This document shows positions 16,964 to 25,508 of a stretch of 64,000 bases of DNA, in pieces. Every line of letters begins with the position of its first letter. The stretch's first letter is position 1. Under the pieces are notes generated by a model. It ran no database searches. It was not told the origin of the DNA and worked only from the letters and a program-made list of their open reading frames with translations. A program made the position numbers and the translations under genes. The stretch spans positions 124,001-188,000 of the forward strand of contig JAQWLJ010000033.1 of the NCBI GenBank assembly GCA_029247365.1. Reading direction: 5' to 3'. Source of the DNA: Acidimicrobiales bacterium (GTDB lineage: Bacteria > Actinomycetota > Acidimicrobiia > Acidimicrobiales > Aldehydirespiratoraceae).

Positions 16964-18532
16964 GTGCTAACGGATCGCCGGATCCAGGCCATTGCGTCCG
17001 GTTTTTTCATTGCCTCGGGGCTCCCACCGTGGGGCTGGGGACCGTTAGCGCTCATCGGCATCGCACTCTGGTTCCGGCTGCTGCGGGTCGAGTCGGCCAG
17101 GCAGCGGTTTCGAATCTCGATCCTCGTCGGTTTGGCGTGGGCCACCCCTGCGACCCTGTGGATGGTCGATCTCACGGCACCGGGCTGGCCGGTCGCGGTG
17201 CTCATCTTTTCGCTACTGGCTGGCATTGTCGGAGCCGCGACCCCCACAGATGGCGACTGGACTCGACGGTTTGCGTTCGTCGGCGCGCTCGTCCTCGTCG
17301 AACTGATCCGCTGGAATTACCCGTTCGGCGGCACGCCGATTGCGACCTACGCCATGATCGGAGTCAGCACACCGTGGGCGTTGAGCGCCCGCTTGTTCGG
17401 TTCGCCATTGCTTTCGGGGCTCGTTGCCCTCGCGGGAATCGGCGTCGCGGATCTCTTCGAGCGTCGGTGGATACCCGCCCTCGGTGTCGCTGCTGCGCTC
17501 GCACTCGGCACGATCGGAGGCAACCTTGCCGGCCGGGCCGTCGACACGGTCGACACAATCGACGTCGCAGTGGTGCAGGGCGGCGGTCCCCAGAACACAC
17601 GGGCCGATCTCTGCGAGACACGCGCCGTGTTCGAACGGCACATGGAAGCCAGCGAGTCGATCGACCGCGATGTCGACCTCGTCATCTGGCCCGAAGACGT
17701 CGTCCACCCCTCCCCCGACGACCGTCGGACCCCCGACAGATGCAACGAGCCACTGCTCAGCATCACCGAAGCAACCGATCGGCTCACCCAACACGCTGCC
17801 GACATCGACGCCGTCGTCATCAGCGGCTGGTTCCAGCGCACCGACGACGGCCGTGCGAACGCCAACTATTCGATCGCCCAGTCGCCCGACGGCACCGTCA
17901 CCGATCGGTACGACAAGGTGCGTCTCGTCCCGTTCGGCGAGTTCGTGCCGCTCCGGTCATTCATCGAACGCTTCTCCGACGAACTGCCGTCTCGTGACGT
18001 GCGACCTGGCACCGAGCCCGCAGTGCTCGACACCGACGTCGGCCGCTTCGGTGTTGCCATCTCGTGGGAGATCTTCTTCGACCACCGCGCCCGCGACGCG
18101 ATCGGCAACGGCGGCCAAGCTCTGCTCAACCCGACCAACGGGTCAAGCTATTGGCTCACGATCGTCCAAACGCAACAGGTGGCATCGAGTCGCCTTCGAG
18201 CAATCGAGACCGATCGCTGGGTCCTGCAGGCTGCGCCCACCGGCTTCTCCGCCGTTGTTCACCCCGACGGTCACGTCGAACAACGAACAGCCATCAGCGA
18301 ACAGAAGGTCCTGTACGACACGATCGAACTTCGCAACGGCACGACGCTCGCCGTCCGCTGGGGCGCCTGGCCGATGATCGTGTTCGGTGTCGCAGCCTTA
18401 GCGGTGGCCTGGCGACCGAGCGGCAACAGCTCAGACCTCAAGCGAAAGAGTGACGGGTCCATCGTTGACAAGGGCGACGGCCATCTCGCTGCGGAAGCGC
18501 CCGGTCTCCACGACGGCACCGAGCGCCCGTAG
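16964..18532 (+). CDS. lnt: Apolipoprotein N-acyltransferase family protein with Ser in place of the catalytic Cys
   Basis: Membrane acyltransferase of 522 residues. The N-terminal half has about 6-7 membrane segments and the nitrilase-like domain spans roughly 198-470. In characterised Lnt the triad is Glu-Lys-Cys. Here Glu244 (WPEDVV) and Lys318 (RYDKVRLVPFGEFVP) are present, but the expected Cys is Ser367 (GVAISWEIFF, codon TCG at 18062). Whether a Ser enzyme can form the thioester-like intermediate is doubtful, so function may be changed or weak. The start is GTG at 16964. The last 34 codons overlap dtd on the other strand. Several lipoproteins in the window are potential clients. Confidence 0.85.
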   Translation: MLTDRRIQAIASGFFIASGLPPWGWGPLALIGIALWFRLLRVESARQRFRISILVGLAWATPATLWMVDLTAPGWPVAVLIFSLLAGIVGAATPTDGDWTRRFAFVGALVLVELIRWNYPFGGTPIATYAMIGVSTPWALSARLFGSPLLSGLVALAGIGVADLFERRWIPALGVAAALALGTIGGNLAGRAVDTVDTIDVAVVQGGGPQNTRADLCETRAVFERHMEASESIDRDVDLVIWPEDVVHPSPDDRRTPDRCNEPLLSITEATDRLTQHAADIDAVVISGWFQRTDDGRANANYSIAQSPDGTVTDRYDKVRLVPFGEFVPLRSFIERFSDELPSRDVRPGTEPAVLDTDVGRFGVAISWEIFFDHRARDAIGNGGQALLNPTNGSSYWLTIVQTQQVASSRLRAIETDRWVLQAAPTGFSAVVHPDGHVEQRTAISEQKVLYDTIELRNGTTLAVRWGAWPMIVFGVAALAVAWRPSGNSSDLKRKSDGSIVDKGDGHLAAEAPGLHDGTERP

Positions 18533-18868
18533 CTCGTTCACGACCGCCTCGACCAGCGGCTCGGCCACCTCCGGGCGCGCCGCATCGGCGTAGCCCGGAC
18601 GGCGGCCTTTGCGGGTGTCGCCATAGAGGGTGAACTGACTGATCACGAGCACGGCATGACCTTCGTCGGCCGCGCTGCGGTTCATCACGCCATCAACGTC
18701 GTCGAAAATCCGCAGATTCCACACCTTGTCGGCCAGCTTCTTGGCCTGGGCTTCGGTGTCTTTGTGGGTGATGCCGATCAGCGCCAAAATCCCCGGGCCG
18801 ATCCGGCCGATGGTTTCCCCCTCGACAGTGACTGATGCCTCGCTGACTCGCTGAACCAGTGCTCTCAC
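18431..18868 (-). CDS. dtd: D-aminoacyl-tRNA deacylase
   Basis: Homodimeric enzyme that hydrolyses D-amino acids from mischarged tRNA, 145 residues, the normal length. The N-terminal MRALVQRVSEASVTVEG is canonical after the GTG start at 18868. SQFTLYGDTRKGRRPGY carries the family's SQFTLY motif, and NDGPVTLSLEV holds the GPVT cross-subunit motif that reads the chirality of the substrate. The 3' end overlaps the tail of lnt by 102 bp on the opposite strand. The canonical C-terminus makes dtd the conserved partner of that overlap. Confidence 0.94.
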   Translation of the reverse strand: MRALVQRVSEASVTVEGETIGRIGPGILALIGITHKDTEAQAKKLADKVWNLRIFDDVDGVMNRSAADEGHAVLVISQFTLYGDTRKGRRPGYADAARPEVAEPLVEAVVNELRALGAVVETGRFRSEMAVALVNDGPVTLSLEV

Positions 18869-18910
18869 AGGTCGCAACCTACCCTCCGGTAGCCGTAGCC
18901 TTGACGCCCT

Positions 18911-20194
18911 ATGCCGTGGACGCCCCCCGATCCCGATTCCCCCCTTCGGATCGCCTACCTGACCTACCGCGGCAAGCCGCACGTGGGCGGCCAGGGTGTC
19001 TACAGTCGCCACCTCACGAAGGCACTCGTCGATCTCGGCCACCATGTCGAGGTGTTCGGCGGGCCGCCCTACCCGATCATCGACGAACGTATCCCCTTCC
19101 ATCCACTACCCAGCCTCGACATCTGGGCTGATCCGCACCCGATGCGCAAGCCGCGCCTGTGGGAGTGGAAGGACTGGACCGACGCAATCGAGCACCTGTC
19201 GTTCTCCACCGGCAACTTCTCCGAACCGATGGCGTTCAGCTGGCGGGCATGGCGGGAGCTGAGCAAGCGCCGCGACGACTTCGACCTGATCCAGGACAAC
19301 CAGACGCTCGGCTGGGGCATCTTGAAGCTCCACACGCAGGGGTGGCCGATCCTCGAGACGATCCATCACCCGATCACCGTCGACCGCAAGCTCGAACTCG
19401 AACACGCCCGGACCCCGTGGGAGAAGTTTGGCAAGCGCCGCTGGTACGCCTTCACCAAGATGCAAACCCAGGTCGCGCAGCGGATGCCACGGATCCTCTC
19501 GGTGTCGGAGAACTCCAAGCAAGACATCGCGGCCGACAAGGGTGTCGATCTCGACAAGATCCACGTGGTCCCCGTCGGCGTCGACCCTGACCTGTTCTTG
19601 CCGGTCCCCGGCGTCGAGCGTCGACCTGGCCACATCGTGACTACCGCCTCGGCCGACGTCGCAATGAAAGGCCTCAAGTTTCTGCTCGAGGCAGTTGCCA
19701 AGCTCCGGACCGAGCGCCACATGGAGCTCACGATCATCGGCAAGCGCCGTCCCGACTCACATGCATCGCAAACCATGACCGCACTCGGGCTCGACGACTG
19801 CGTCAACTTTGTGAGTGGGGTACCCGACGAGCGCATCGTCGAGTTGTACAGCGAAGCCGAGATCGCCTGTGTGCCGTCGCTCTACGAAGGATTTTCGCTG
19901 CCGGCGATCGAGGCGATGTCGTGCGGCGTGCCCCTTGTTGCCACCACCGGCGGGGCCCTTCCCGAAGTCACCGGAACCCACGGTGAAACCTGCTTCCAGA
20001 CCGAGCCCGGCGACAGCGATGCGTTGGCCGCCACAATCCGCGAAGCACTCGACGATCCCGAATTGCGGGGCAGGGTCGGTGCAGCCGGGCGCGACCGGGT
20101 CAAGAGCCAGTGGTCGTGGCGCCACACCGCCATCAAGACCGTCGACCAGTACCGCGCCGTGCTCGACGAACACGCAGAGCGAGTCAACCGATGA
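18911..20194 (+). CDS. Glycosyltransferase family 4 (GT-B fold)
   Basis: Cytoplasmic or membrane-associated retaining glycosyltransferase, 427 residues. The N-terminal domain starts RIAYLTYRGKPHVGGQGVYS, with the Gly-rich acceptor/donor loop. The C-terminal GT4 domain has VGVDPDLFLP, the EGFSLPAIEAMSCGVPLV segment with the EX7E donor-binding pattern, and TGGALPE. It is followed by a methyltransferase (start 20250) and an alpha/alpha-toroid protein, all on the plus strand with almost no gaps. The trio looks like a conserved actinobacterial cluster acting on a surface glycan or glycolipid; donor and acceptor are unknown. Confidence 0.88.
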   Translation: MPWTPPDPDSPLRIAYLTYRGKPHVGGQGVYSRHLTKALVDLGHHVEVFGGPPYPIIDERIPFHPLPSLDIWADPHPMRKPRLWEWKDWTDAIEHLSFSTGNFSEPMAFSWRAWRELSKRRDDFDLIQDNQTLGWGILKLHTQGWPILETIHHPITVDRKLELEHARTPWEKFGKRRWYAFTKMQTQVAQRMPRILSVSENSKQDIAADKGVDLDKIHVVPVGVDPDLFLPVPGVERRPGHIVTTASADVAMKGLKFLLEAVAKLRTERHMELTIIGKRRPDSHASQTMTALGLDDCVNFVSGVPDERIVELYSEAEIACVPSLYEGFSLPAIEAMSCGVPLVATTGGALPEVTGTHGETCFQTEPGDSDALAATIREALDDPELRGRVGAAGRDRVKSQWSWRHTAIKTVDQYRAVLDEHAERVNR

Positions 20195-20249
20195 GCGGAT
20201 CTCGAAAGGGTTCGGAGACCTTGGGCCTCATTCCAAGCGAGGAGCACTG

Positions 20250-21026
20250 ATGTTGACGGTCGACTACACAAAGTTCGATGTGCGCGCCGGCGACATGCTC
20301 CTTGATCTCGGCTGCGGCTTCGGTCGCCACACCTACGAAGCGTTGGTGAAAGGTGCCCATGTCGTGAGCTGCGACATGGCGATGCCTGAGCTTGAAGCAA
20401 TCCGCAACACCGCGCCCCTGCTCATCGACGACGGCCTCTTCGATGGCCAACTGATGCATACGCAGGTCCAAGGAGATGGCACCCGCCTGCCGTTCCCCGA
20501 CAACACGTTCGACAAGATCATCGCGAGCGAGGTCCTCGAGCACATCCCCAATGACATCGCGGCCTATGACGAGTTCTTCCGGATTCTGAAGCCCGGCGGA
20601 ACGATCGCGGCCACAATCCCGGCGACCTTCCCCGAGAAGATCTGCTGGAAGATCAGCGACGAGTACCACGCCCCCAAGGCGGTCGGCGGCCACGTACGGA
20701 TCTACACCGAGTCGGAGGTGCGCGAGAAGCTGTCGGGCGCCGGGTTCGACCCCACCGTGTCGTACAAGGCACACGCCCTGCATTCCCCGTACTGGTGGAT
20801 CCGGTGCGCGGTTGGCGTCAACAACGAGGTCGACGACAACTGGTCGGTCCGTACGTACCACAAGCTGCTCGAGTGGGACATCGTCAAGCAGCCGCGGCTC
20901 ACCCGAACAGCCGAGAAGCTGCTCAACCCGGTGCTGGGCAAGAGCCTGATCGTGCAGGCGACAAAATCACCGCTTCGCAACGAGCGTCTCACCGAGATCC
21001 GAGAGGCAGCCAATGCCAGCTCCTGA
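20250..21026 (+). CDS. Class I SAM-dependent methyltransferase (Methyltransf_11 type)
   Basis: A 258-residue SAM-binding protein. Motif I LDLGCGFGRHTYEAL is followed by VSCDMAMPELE (acidic ribose-binding position), GDGTRLPFPDNTFDKIIASEVLEHI (motif for the adenine contact and strand 4), and RILKPGGTIAATIP. The ATG at 20250 has a strong GAGGAG site 5 bp upstream; an in-frame extension to the left lies inside the glycosyltransferase gene. It overlaps the next gene by 14 bp. The partner genes suggest methylation of a sugar or lipid intermediate (inference). Confidence 0.88.
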   Translation: MLTVDYTKFDVRAGDMLLDLGCGFGRHTYEALVKGAHVVSCDMAMPELEAIRNTAPLLIDDGLFDGQLMHTQVQGDGTRLPFPDNTFDKIIASEVLEHIPNDIAAYDEFFRILKPGGTIAATIPATFPEKICWKISDEYHAPKAVGGHVRIYTESEVREKLSGAGFDPTVSYKAHALHSPYWWIRCAVGVNNEVDDNWSVRTYHKLLEWDIVKQPRLTRTAEKLLNPVLGKSLIVQATKSPLRNERLTEIREAANASS

Positions 21027-22086
21027 CCTCCCTGGACTGATCACCGCAGGCCAGATCCGTGACACCGCAGCCCACATCGCGGACTGGCAGCTGCCGTCGG
21101 GCATGATCCCATGGTTCCCCGGCGGTCACGCCGACCCCTGGAACCACATCGAGGCGGCAATGGCGCTTGCGATCGGTGAGCACCGGACCGAGGCCGAAGC
21201 GGCGTACCAGTGGCTGGTCGACATTCAACGCCCAGAAGGCTCGTGGCATCAGTACTACCTCGAGCATGAGGTCGAGCAAGACAAGCTCGATGCCAACGTC
21301 ATCGCCTACATCGCAGCAGGCGCGTGGCATCACTTTCTGCTCTACCGCGACCAGGGCTTTATCGAGTCGATGTGGTCGGTTGTCGATCGAGCGATCGAGT
21401 TCGTTCTCGACCTGCAGCAGCCGCGGGGCGAGATCCTGTGGGCCCGCCATCCCGACGGCACGCCATGGTCGTTCGCCCTGCTCACCGGCTCGTCGTCGAT
21501 CGCTCACTCGCTTCGCTGCGCGATCGCCATTGCGCAAGAACTCGGCCAGGAGCGTCCCGACTGGGAGCTGTCACTCGGCCAGCTCGCCCATGCCATCCGC
21601 CACGAACGAGCCGAGGCGTTCTCGCCGAAACACCGCTGGGCGATGGACTGGTACTACCCAGTCCTCTCTGGCGTGATTTCTGGCGCAGCGGGCCGCGCCC
21701 ATCTCGCCGAGCGGTTCAACACGTTCAGTCTTGAGGACAAGGGCATTCGCTGCGTCAGCGATCGTCCGTGGGTAACCACTGCCGAGACGTGTGAGTGTGC
21801 AATGGCACACCTGGGGGTCGGTGAGCGCAACATTGCAATCGACTTGTTCCGCGCCGCCCAAGCAACGCGAGAGGACGACGGCAAGTACGTCACCGGTATC
21901 GTTCATCCCGACCTCGTGCTCTTCCCAGACGACGAACGGTCGACCTACAGCGCGGCAGCGGTCGTGCTGTGCGCCGAGGCAATTGAAGGCACAAGCCCGG
22001 CGGCGCGCCTGTTTGCGGACCACTCGTTCCTGCCTGCGATCATCGACATCGACCCAGTCGATGCCGAGGCGACGGTCGGCGACTGA
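21013..22086 (+). CDS. Alpha/alpha-toroid protein resembling prenyltransferase/squalene-cyclase folds
   Basis: A 357-residue protein with repeated helix pairs and motifs such as PWNHIEAAMALAIG, WLVDIQRPEGSWHQYY, ILWARHPDGTPW and YYPVLSGVISG. These match actinobacterial proteins often labelled prenyltransferase, but the Gly-Ser-Trp-rich toroid repeats are also found in glycan-processing barrels. No catalytic DDxD-type motif of terpene cyclases is obvious, so no reaction is claimed. It overlaps the methyltransferase gene by 14 bp and is the third gene of the cluster. The C-terminus ends ATVGD at a stop before a 155-bp convergent gap. Confidence 0.7.
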   Translation: MPAPDLPGLITAGQIRDTAAHIADWQLPSGMIPWFPGGHADPWNHIEAAMALAIGEHRTEAEAAYQWLVDIQRPEGSWHQYYLEHEVEQDKLDANVIAYIAAGAWHHFLLYRDQGFIESMWSVVDRAIEFVLDLQQPRGEILWARHPDGTPWSFALLTGSSSIAHSLRCAIAIAQELGQERPDWELSLGQLAHAIRHERAEAFSPKHRWAMDWYYPVLSGVISGAAGRAHLAERFNTFSLEDKGIRCVSDRPWVTTAETCECAMAHLGVGERNIAIDLFRAAQATREDDGKYVTGIVHPDLVLFPDDERSTYSAAAVVLCAEAIEGTSPAARLFADHSFLPAIIDIDPVDAEATVGD

Positions 22087-22241
22087 ACCAGCCGGTTCCG
22101 CCATTGCGAGGAACGCGAGCCAACTGGCGCCTCGACTGGAAGCCACAGGCGGCGAACAACAAACCGGCAAAGGCCACCAAGGGTGACCAGCCGCGTGAAG
22201 CATCACCATCTCGGCGACGAGCACCGAACGCGAACGTGAGA

Positions 22242-22895
22242 TCAGCTTCCTTCGGCGATCCGCTCAAGCCGTCGCAGCGATCCGGTCACCCCGACCTCAC
22301 GGAAGGCCTCCGACTCCACCGCCCGACAGTAGATCTCATAAGGCGGCCGGCCGCCGTCGGCAGGATCGGGAAACACATCGTGGATGAGAAGCGTGCCGCC
22401 CATCGCAACGTGGGGAACCCACAGTTCGTAGTCGCGATGTGCAGGCTCGCTGCCATGACCGCCATCGATGAACAGCAGTGCTAGCGGGATCTGCCAGACC
22501 GAACCGACGGTTGGTGAATCACCGATAAGCCCAACGACCGTACCTTCGAGACCGGCATCGTGGATCGTGCGACGGAAGGTCGGAAGCGTATCCATCTTGC
22601 CGACCGAAGGATCGACGAGATGGGGCTCGTGGTGTTCCCACCCCGCCTGGTTTTCCTCGCTCCCCCGATGGTGATCAAGCGCGAACAGCACTCGACCCTG
22701 CGCCTTCGCGGCAGCGCCCATGTAGATCGCCGACTTGCCGCAATAGCTGCCCACCTCAAGGAACGGGCCTGGTACCGACACAGCTTCCGCCGCATCGAAC
22801 AACGCCAACCCTTCGTCGGGCGGCATGAAACCGCGGGCGGACACGGCAGAAGCGAGGAGGTTCGCGTCGATCGCCACGTCAGGTCGACGCGGCAT
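22242..22895 (-). CDS. Class I SAM-dependent methyltransferase (Methyltransf_24 type)
   Basis: About 217 residues. The SAM site is FLEVGSYCGKSAIYMG, then FALDHHRGSEENQ, LLFIDGGHG and GGTLLIHDVF, the pattern of the O-methyltransferase/cephalosporin-hydroxylase-like class. Start ATG 22895 overlaps the end of the gtrA-like gene by 17 bp. A longer reading frame exists but is only the opposite frame of that gene. It is convergent with the glycosyltransferase cluster. The target molecule cannot be read from the sequence. Confidence 0.82.
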   Translation of the reverse strand: MPRRPDVAIDANLLASAVSARGFMPPDEGLALFDAAEAVSVPGPFLEVGSYCGKSAIYMGAAAKAQGRVLFALDHHRGSEENQAGWEHHEPHLVDPSVGKMDTLPTFRRTIHDAGLEGTVVGLIGDSPTVGSVWQIPLALLFIDGGHGSEPAHRDYELWVPHVAMGGTLLIHDVFPDPADGGRPPYEIYCRAVESEAFREVGVTGSLRRLERIAEGS

Positions 22896-23325
22896 CGGCC
22901 GGTGTGCGCCACATGATCTTGTCGAGCACCACGTACTTCGCGACCCAGACCACGCCGTACGCAACAAGGCTTGTCGCCATCAGAACAAGCGTCGAGTCGG
23001 TGAACTGTTCCATGACGGCGATGGCCGAAACGGCGAACACGAGTCCGATCAGGGCCATGGTCCAAAACGGCAGCACCTCGTTTCGGAAGGAGTCGGGTCC
23101 GCTCTGCTTCCACACCCACCGGCGGCTCAGGATGTACGCCGGGATCGCAGACAAGGTCGCGGAGATCACCTGCGACACAACGCCACCGAAGGCAAAGATC
23201 GTGAGACACAGCGCAAGGAGGCCCTGGCCGGTGAGCACATTGACCACCGACACGCCGCAGTAGCGCATCAGCTTCTCGCCGTGTTCAGCGATGAAGTGGC
23301 GCGCCGGCGCGATCGTCGTAGTCAC
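22879..23325 (-). CDS. GtrA-like membrane protein
   Basis: Small integral membrane protein, 148 residues with four predicted helices. The GtrA hallmarks are MRYCGVSVVNVLTGQGLL at the first helix and SAIPAYILSRRWVWK before the third. Such proteins often assist flipping of undecaprenyl-linked sugars. The GTG start at 23325 is chosen over ATG 23415 because the longer form would overlap the divergent tesB start; no clear ribosome site separates the two. The location next to glycan-type methyltransferase and glycosyltransferase genes agrees with a role in cell-envelope polysaccharide. Confidence 0.8.
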   Translation of the reverse strand: MTTTIAPARHFIAEHGEKLMRYCGVSVVNVLTGQGLLALCLTIFAFGGVVSQVISATLSAIPAYILSRRWVWKQSGPDSFRNEVLPFWTMALIGLVFAVSAIAVMEQFTDSTLVLMATSLVAYGVVWVAKYVVLDKIMWRTPADAAST

Positions 23326-23406
23326 AGGAGTGAAGGTTACTCCCACCGGTCTCCTGTCGGCTGCGGTCGGCCCCGAGTTGAGTGCAGGAGCGGGCAGACT
23401 GGTCTC

Positions 23407-24252
23407 ATGCAGCAAGCCCTCGTCGACTCACTCATCGACCTCCTCGACCTGGAGCCAATCGAGGTCAACATCTTCCGAGGGGTGAATCCCGATGAGGACC
23501 GCCAGCGGATCTTCGGCGGCCAGGTCGCCGGGCAGGCGCTGGTCGCTGCGGCCCGTACCGTCGATGATGACCGTCCAGTCCACTCGCTCCACGCCTACTT
23601 CCTTCGACCGGGCGACCCGAGCGTGCCGGTGTTGTACGAGGTGGACCGCATCCGCGACGGCCGATCGTTCACGACCCGTCGCGTCGTGGCCATTCAGCAC
23701 GACCGGGCCATCTTCCACATGTCGGCTTCGTTCCACGTCGCCGAACCCGGCTACCAGCACAGCGACCCAATGCCCGAGGTGGTCGGTCCCGAGGGCCTAC
23801 CGACTCGCGAGGAACGGTTCGCGGCCGCCAACATCGACGATCGCTGGGGGCCGAGTGCGATCGACATGCGCTACGTCACCACAGACCCGCTCCAACGGAC
23901 CGAACCCGAACCACCCACCCAGCAGGTGTGGCTGCGGGCCAATGGTGAACTTCCCGACGGACAGGTGCTGCACACATGCCTGCTCACCTACGCGTCGGAC
24001 ATGACACTGCTCGACAGCTCGCTTCTCCCCCACGGCCGACCGCCCGAGGGAGAACTGATGATGGCCAGCCTCGATCACGCCATGTGGTTCCACGGTCCGT
24101 TCCGGGCCGATGAGTGGCTGCTCTACGACCAGCACACGCCGTCGGCCACCGGCGGGCGCGGACTCGCCACGGGCCGGGTGTTCACGAGCGATGGACGGCT
24201 GGTTGCCAACGTCGTACAGGAAGGGCTCATCCGCCACATCGACCGGTCATGA
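23407..24252 (+). CDS. tesB: Acyl-CoA thioesterase II (TesB-like)
   Basis: Double hot-dog thioesterase of 281 residues that hydrolyses acyl-CoA. The first domain has RIFGGQVAGQALVAAARTV and VHSLHAYFLRPGD. The second has LTYASDMTLLDSSLLPHG, the region with the catalytic Asp-containing core, and LDHAMWFHGPFRADEWLLYDQ. The ATG at 23407 gives the canonical N-terminus; earlier in-frame codons run through the opposite-strand gtrA. The stop overlaps the next start (ATGA), so it is probably coupled to the sugar dehydrogenase downstream. Confidence 0.93.
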   Translation: MQQALVDSLIDLLDLEPIEVNIFRGVNPDEDRQRIFGGQVAGQALVAAARTVDDDRPVHSLHAYFLRPGDPSVPVLYEVDRIRDGRSFTTRRVVAIQHDRAIFHMSASFHVAEPGYQHSDPMPEVVGPEGLPTREERFAAANIDDRWGPSAIDMRYVTTDPLQRTEPEPPTQQVWLRANGELPDGQVLHTCLLTYASDMTLLDSSLLPHGRPPEGELMMASLDHAMWFHGPFRADEWLLYDQHTPSATGGRGLATGRVFTSDGRLVANVVQEGLIRHIDRS

Positions 24253-25508
24253 CACGTCTCATCTCCTCATTTGCCCTCGCTGCGCTGCTCGCCACTGCCT
24301 GCACTTCCGACGATGGCGTTCACTCCGCTCCGGTCGATGCCGCTACCACTGTCCCCGAAGCCACAACGGCCCCCAGCGACACCGATCGCGGCGAGCAGCA
24401 GTCCAAGAGCAACGACGACCCCGCCGACACGACAGTCACCGCTGACGCGGCAGACCTCCGCCTCGTCGACGTCTCGATCGAGGTTGTCGTGGAACTCGAA
24501 TCGCCGATCGATGCGGTCGTCGCTCCCAACGGCGAGTGGTGGATCGCCGAACGCGGTGGTCTCGTGAAAGTTGTCGATCCCGAGAGCGGCGAGGTCGGTG
24601 ACATCGTGCTCAACATCAATGAAGAGATTCGCACCGGCGGTGAGCGCGGGCTTCTCGGCCTCGCAGTAGATGACGAGGCGCTCTACATCAACTTCACCAA
24701 CGGTCGGGGTGACACCCAGGTCGAAGCGTTCCTGCTCGACGCAGTCGGCCGACCTGGCGAGCGGGTGGTGCTGCTCACGATCGAACAGCCTTTCGGCAAC
24801 CACAACGGCGGAGCACTCGCCATCGGCCCCGACGGTCACCTCTACATCGCAGTGGGTGACGGCGGCGGCTCCGATGATCCGCTCGAGGCGGGGCAGGATC
24901 CCAGCACGGCGCTCGGGAAGATTCTCCGGATCGATCCGACACCATCGGATACCGATACGCCCTACGTCATCCCGACCGACAATCCCTTCGCCGAAGGCGG
25001 CGGCGTTCCCGAGACTTTCCTGACCGGCGTTCGGAACCCCTGGCGCGTGTCGTTCGATCGCGTGACCGGCGACTTCTGGATCGCAGATGTCGGGCAAGAT
25101 CGCTGGGAGGAGATAACCCTCCTACTCAGCGCGAACGGGTGGGGCCTCGGTGCCAACCTCGGCTGGAATCTTCGAGAGGGCGTCGAGGAGTTCCGGGGCG
25201 AACGTCCGGAGGGCAACGTCGACCCGGTGTTCGTCTACGGCCACACCGGCGACCTCAAGGGCTGCAGCATCACAGGCGGCGAGGTCTACCGCGGTGATGC
25301 GATTCCTGACCTCGTCGGCGCGTATGTCTTTGGCGACTACTGCACGGCAGGGCTGTGGGCCATCTCGGTCAACTCTGGAGAGGTCGTCTTTGTCGACCTC
25401 GACATCGGCATACCGGGCGGCGCCCTCGTCGACTTCAGTTTCGACCCGAATGGCGAGATGGTGGCCATGTCACTGTCAGGTGCGGTCGTCCGCCTGCTCC
25501 GATCGTGA
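24249..25508 (+). CDS. PQQ-dependent sugar dehydrogenase-like lipoprotein (aldose dehydrogenase / YliI family)
   Basis: Exported beta-propeller of 419 residues. The signal ends in LLATAC (Cys18), followed by a Thr/Asp-rich linker to about residue 75. GSDH hallmarks include RGGLVKVVD, GERGLLGLAVD, NHNGGALAIGPDGHLYIAVGDGGG, GVRNPWRVSFD and SITGGEVYRG. This family oxidises aldoses using PQQ, but members in actinobacteria are often only predicted, and no PQQ-synthesis genes are visible here. It is coupled to tesB by ATGA and to the following transglycosylase by GTGA, giving a three-gene run. Confidence 0.85.
   Translation: MTRLISSFALAALLATACTSDDGVHSAPVDAATTVPEATTAPSDTDRGEQQSKSNDDPADTTVTADAADLRLVDVSIEVVVELESPIDAVVAPNGEWWIAERGGLVKVVDPESGEVGDIVLNINEEIRTGGERGLLGLAVDDEALYINFTNGRGDTQVEAFLLDAVGRPGERVVLLTIEQPFGNHNGGALAIGPDGHLYIAVGDGGGSDDPLEAGQDPSTALGKILRIDPTPSDTDTPYVIPTDNPFAEGGGVPETFLTGVRNPWRVSFDRVTGDFWIADVGQDRWEEITLLLSANGWGLGANLGWNLREGVEEFRGERPEGNVDPVFVYGHTGDLKGCSITGGEVYRGDAIPDLVGAYVFGDYCTAGLWAISVNSGEVVFVDLDIGIPGGALVDFSFDPNGEMVAMSLSGAVVRLLRS

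Noticed and set aside
22087-22241. Small minus-strand frame with a hydrophobic stretch (SPLVAFAGLLFAACG)
   Set aside because: No start signal or family match; it runs into the antisense of the toroid gene.
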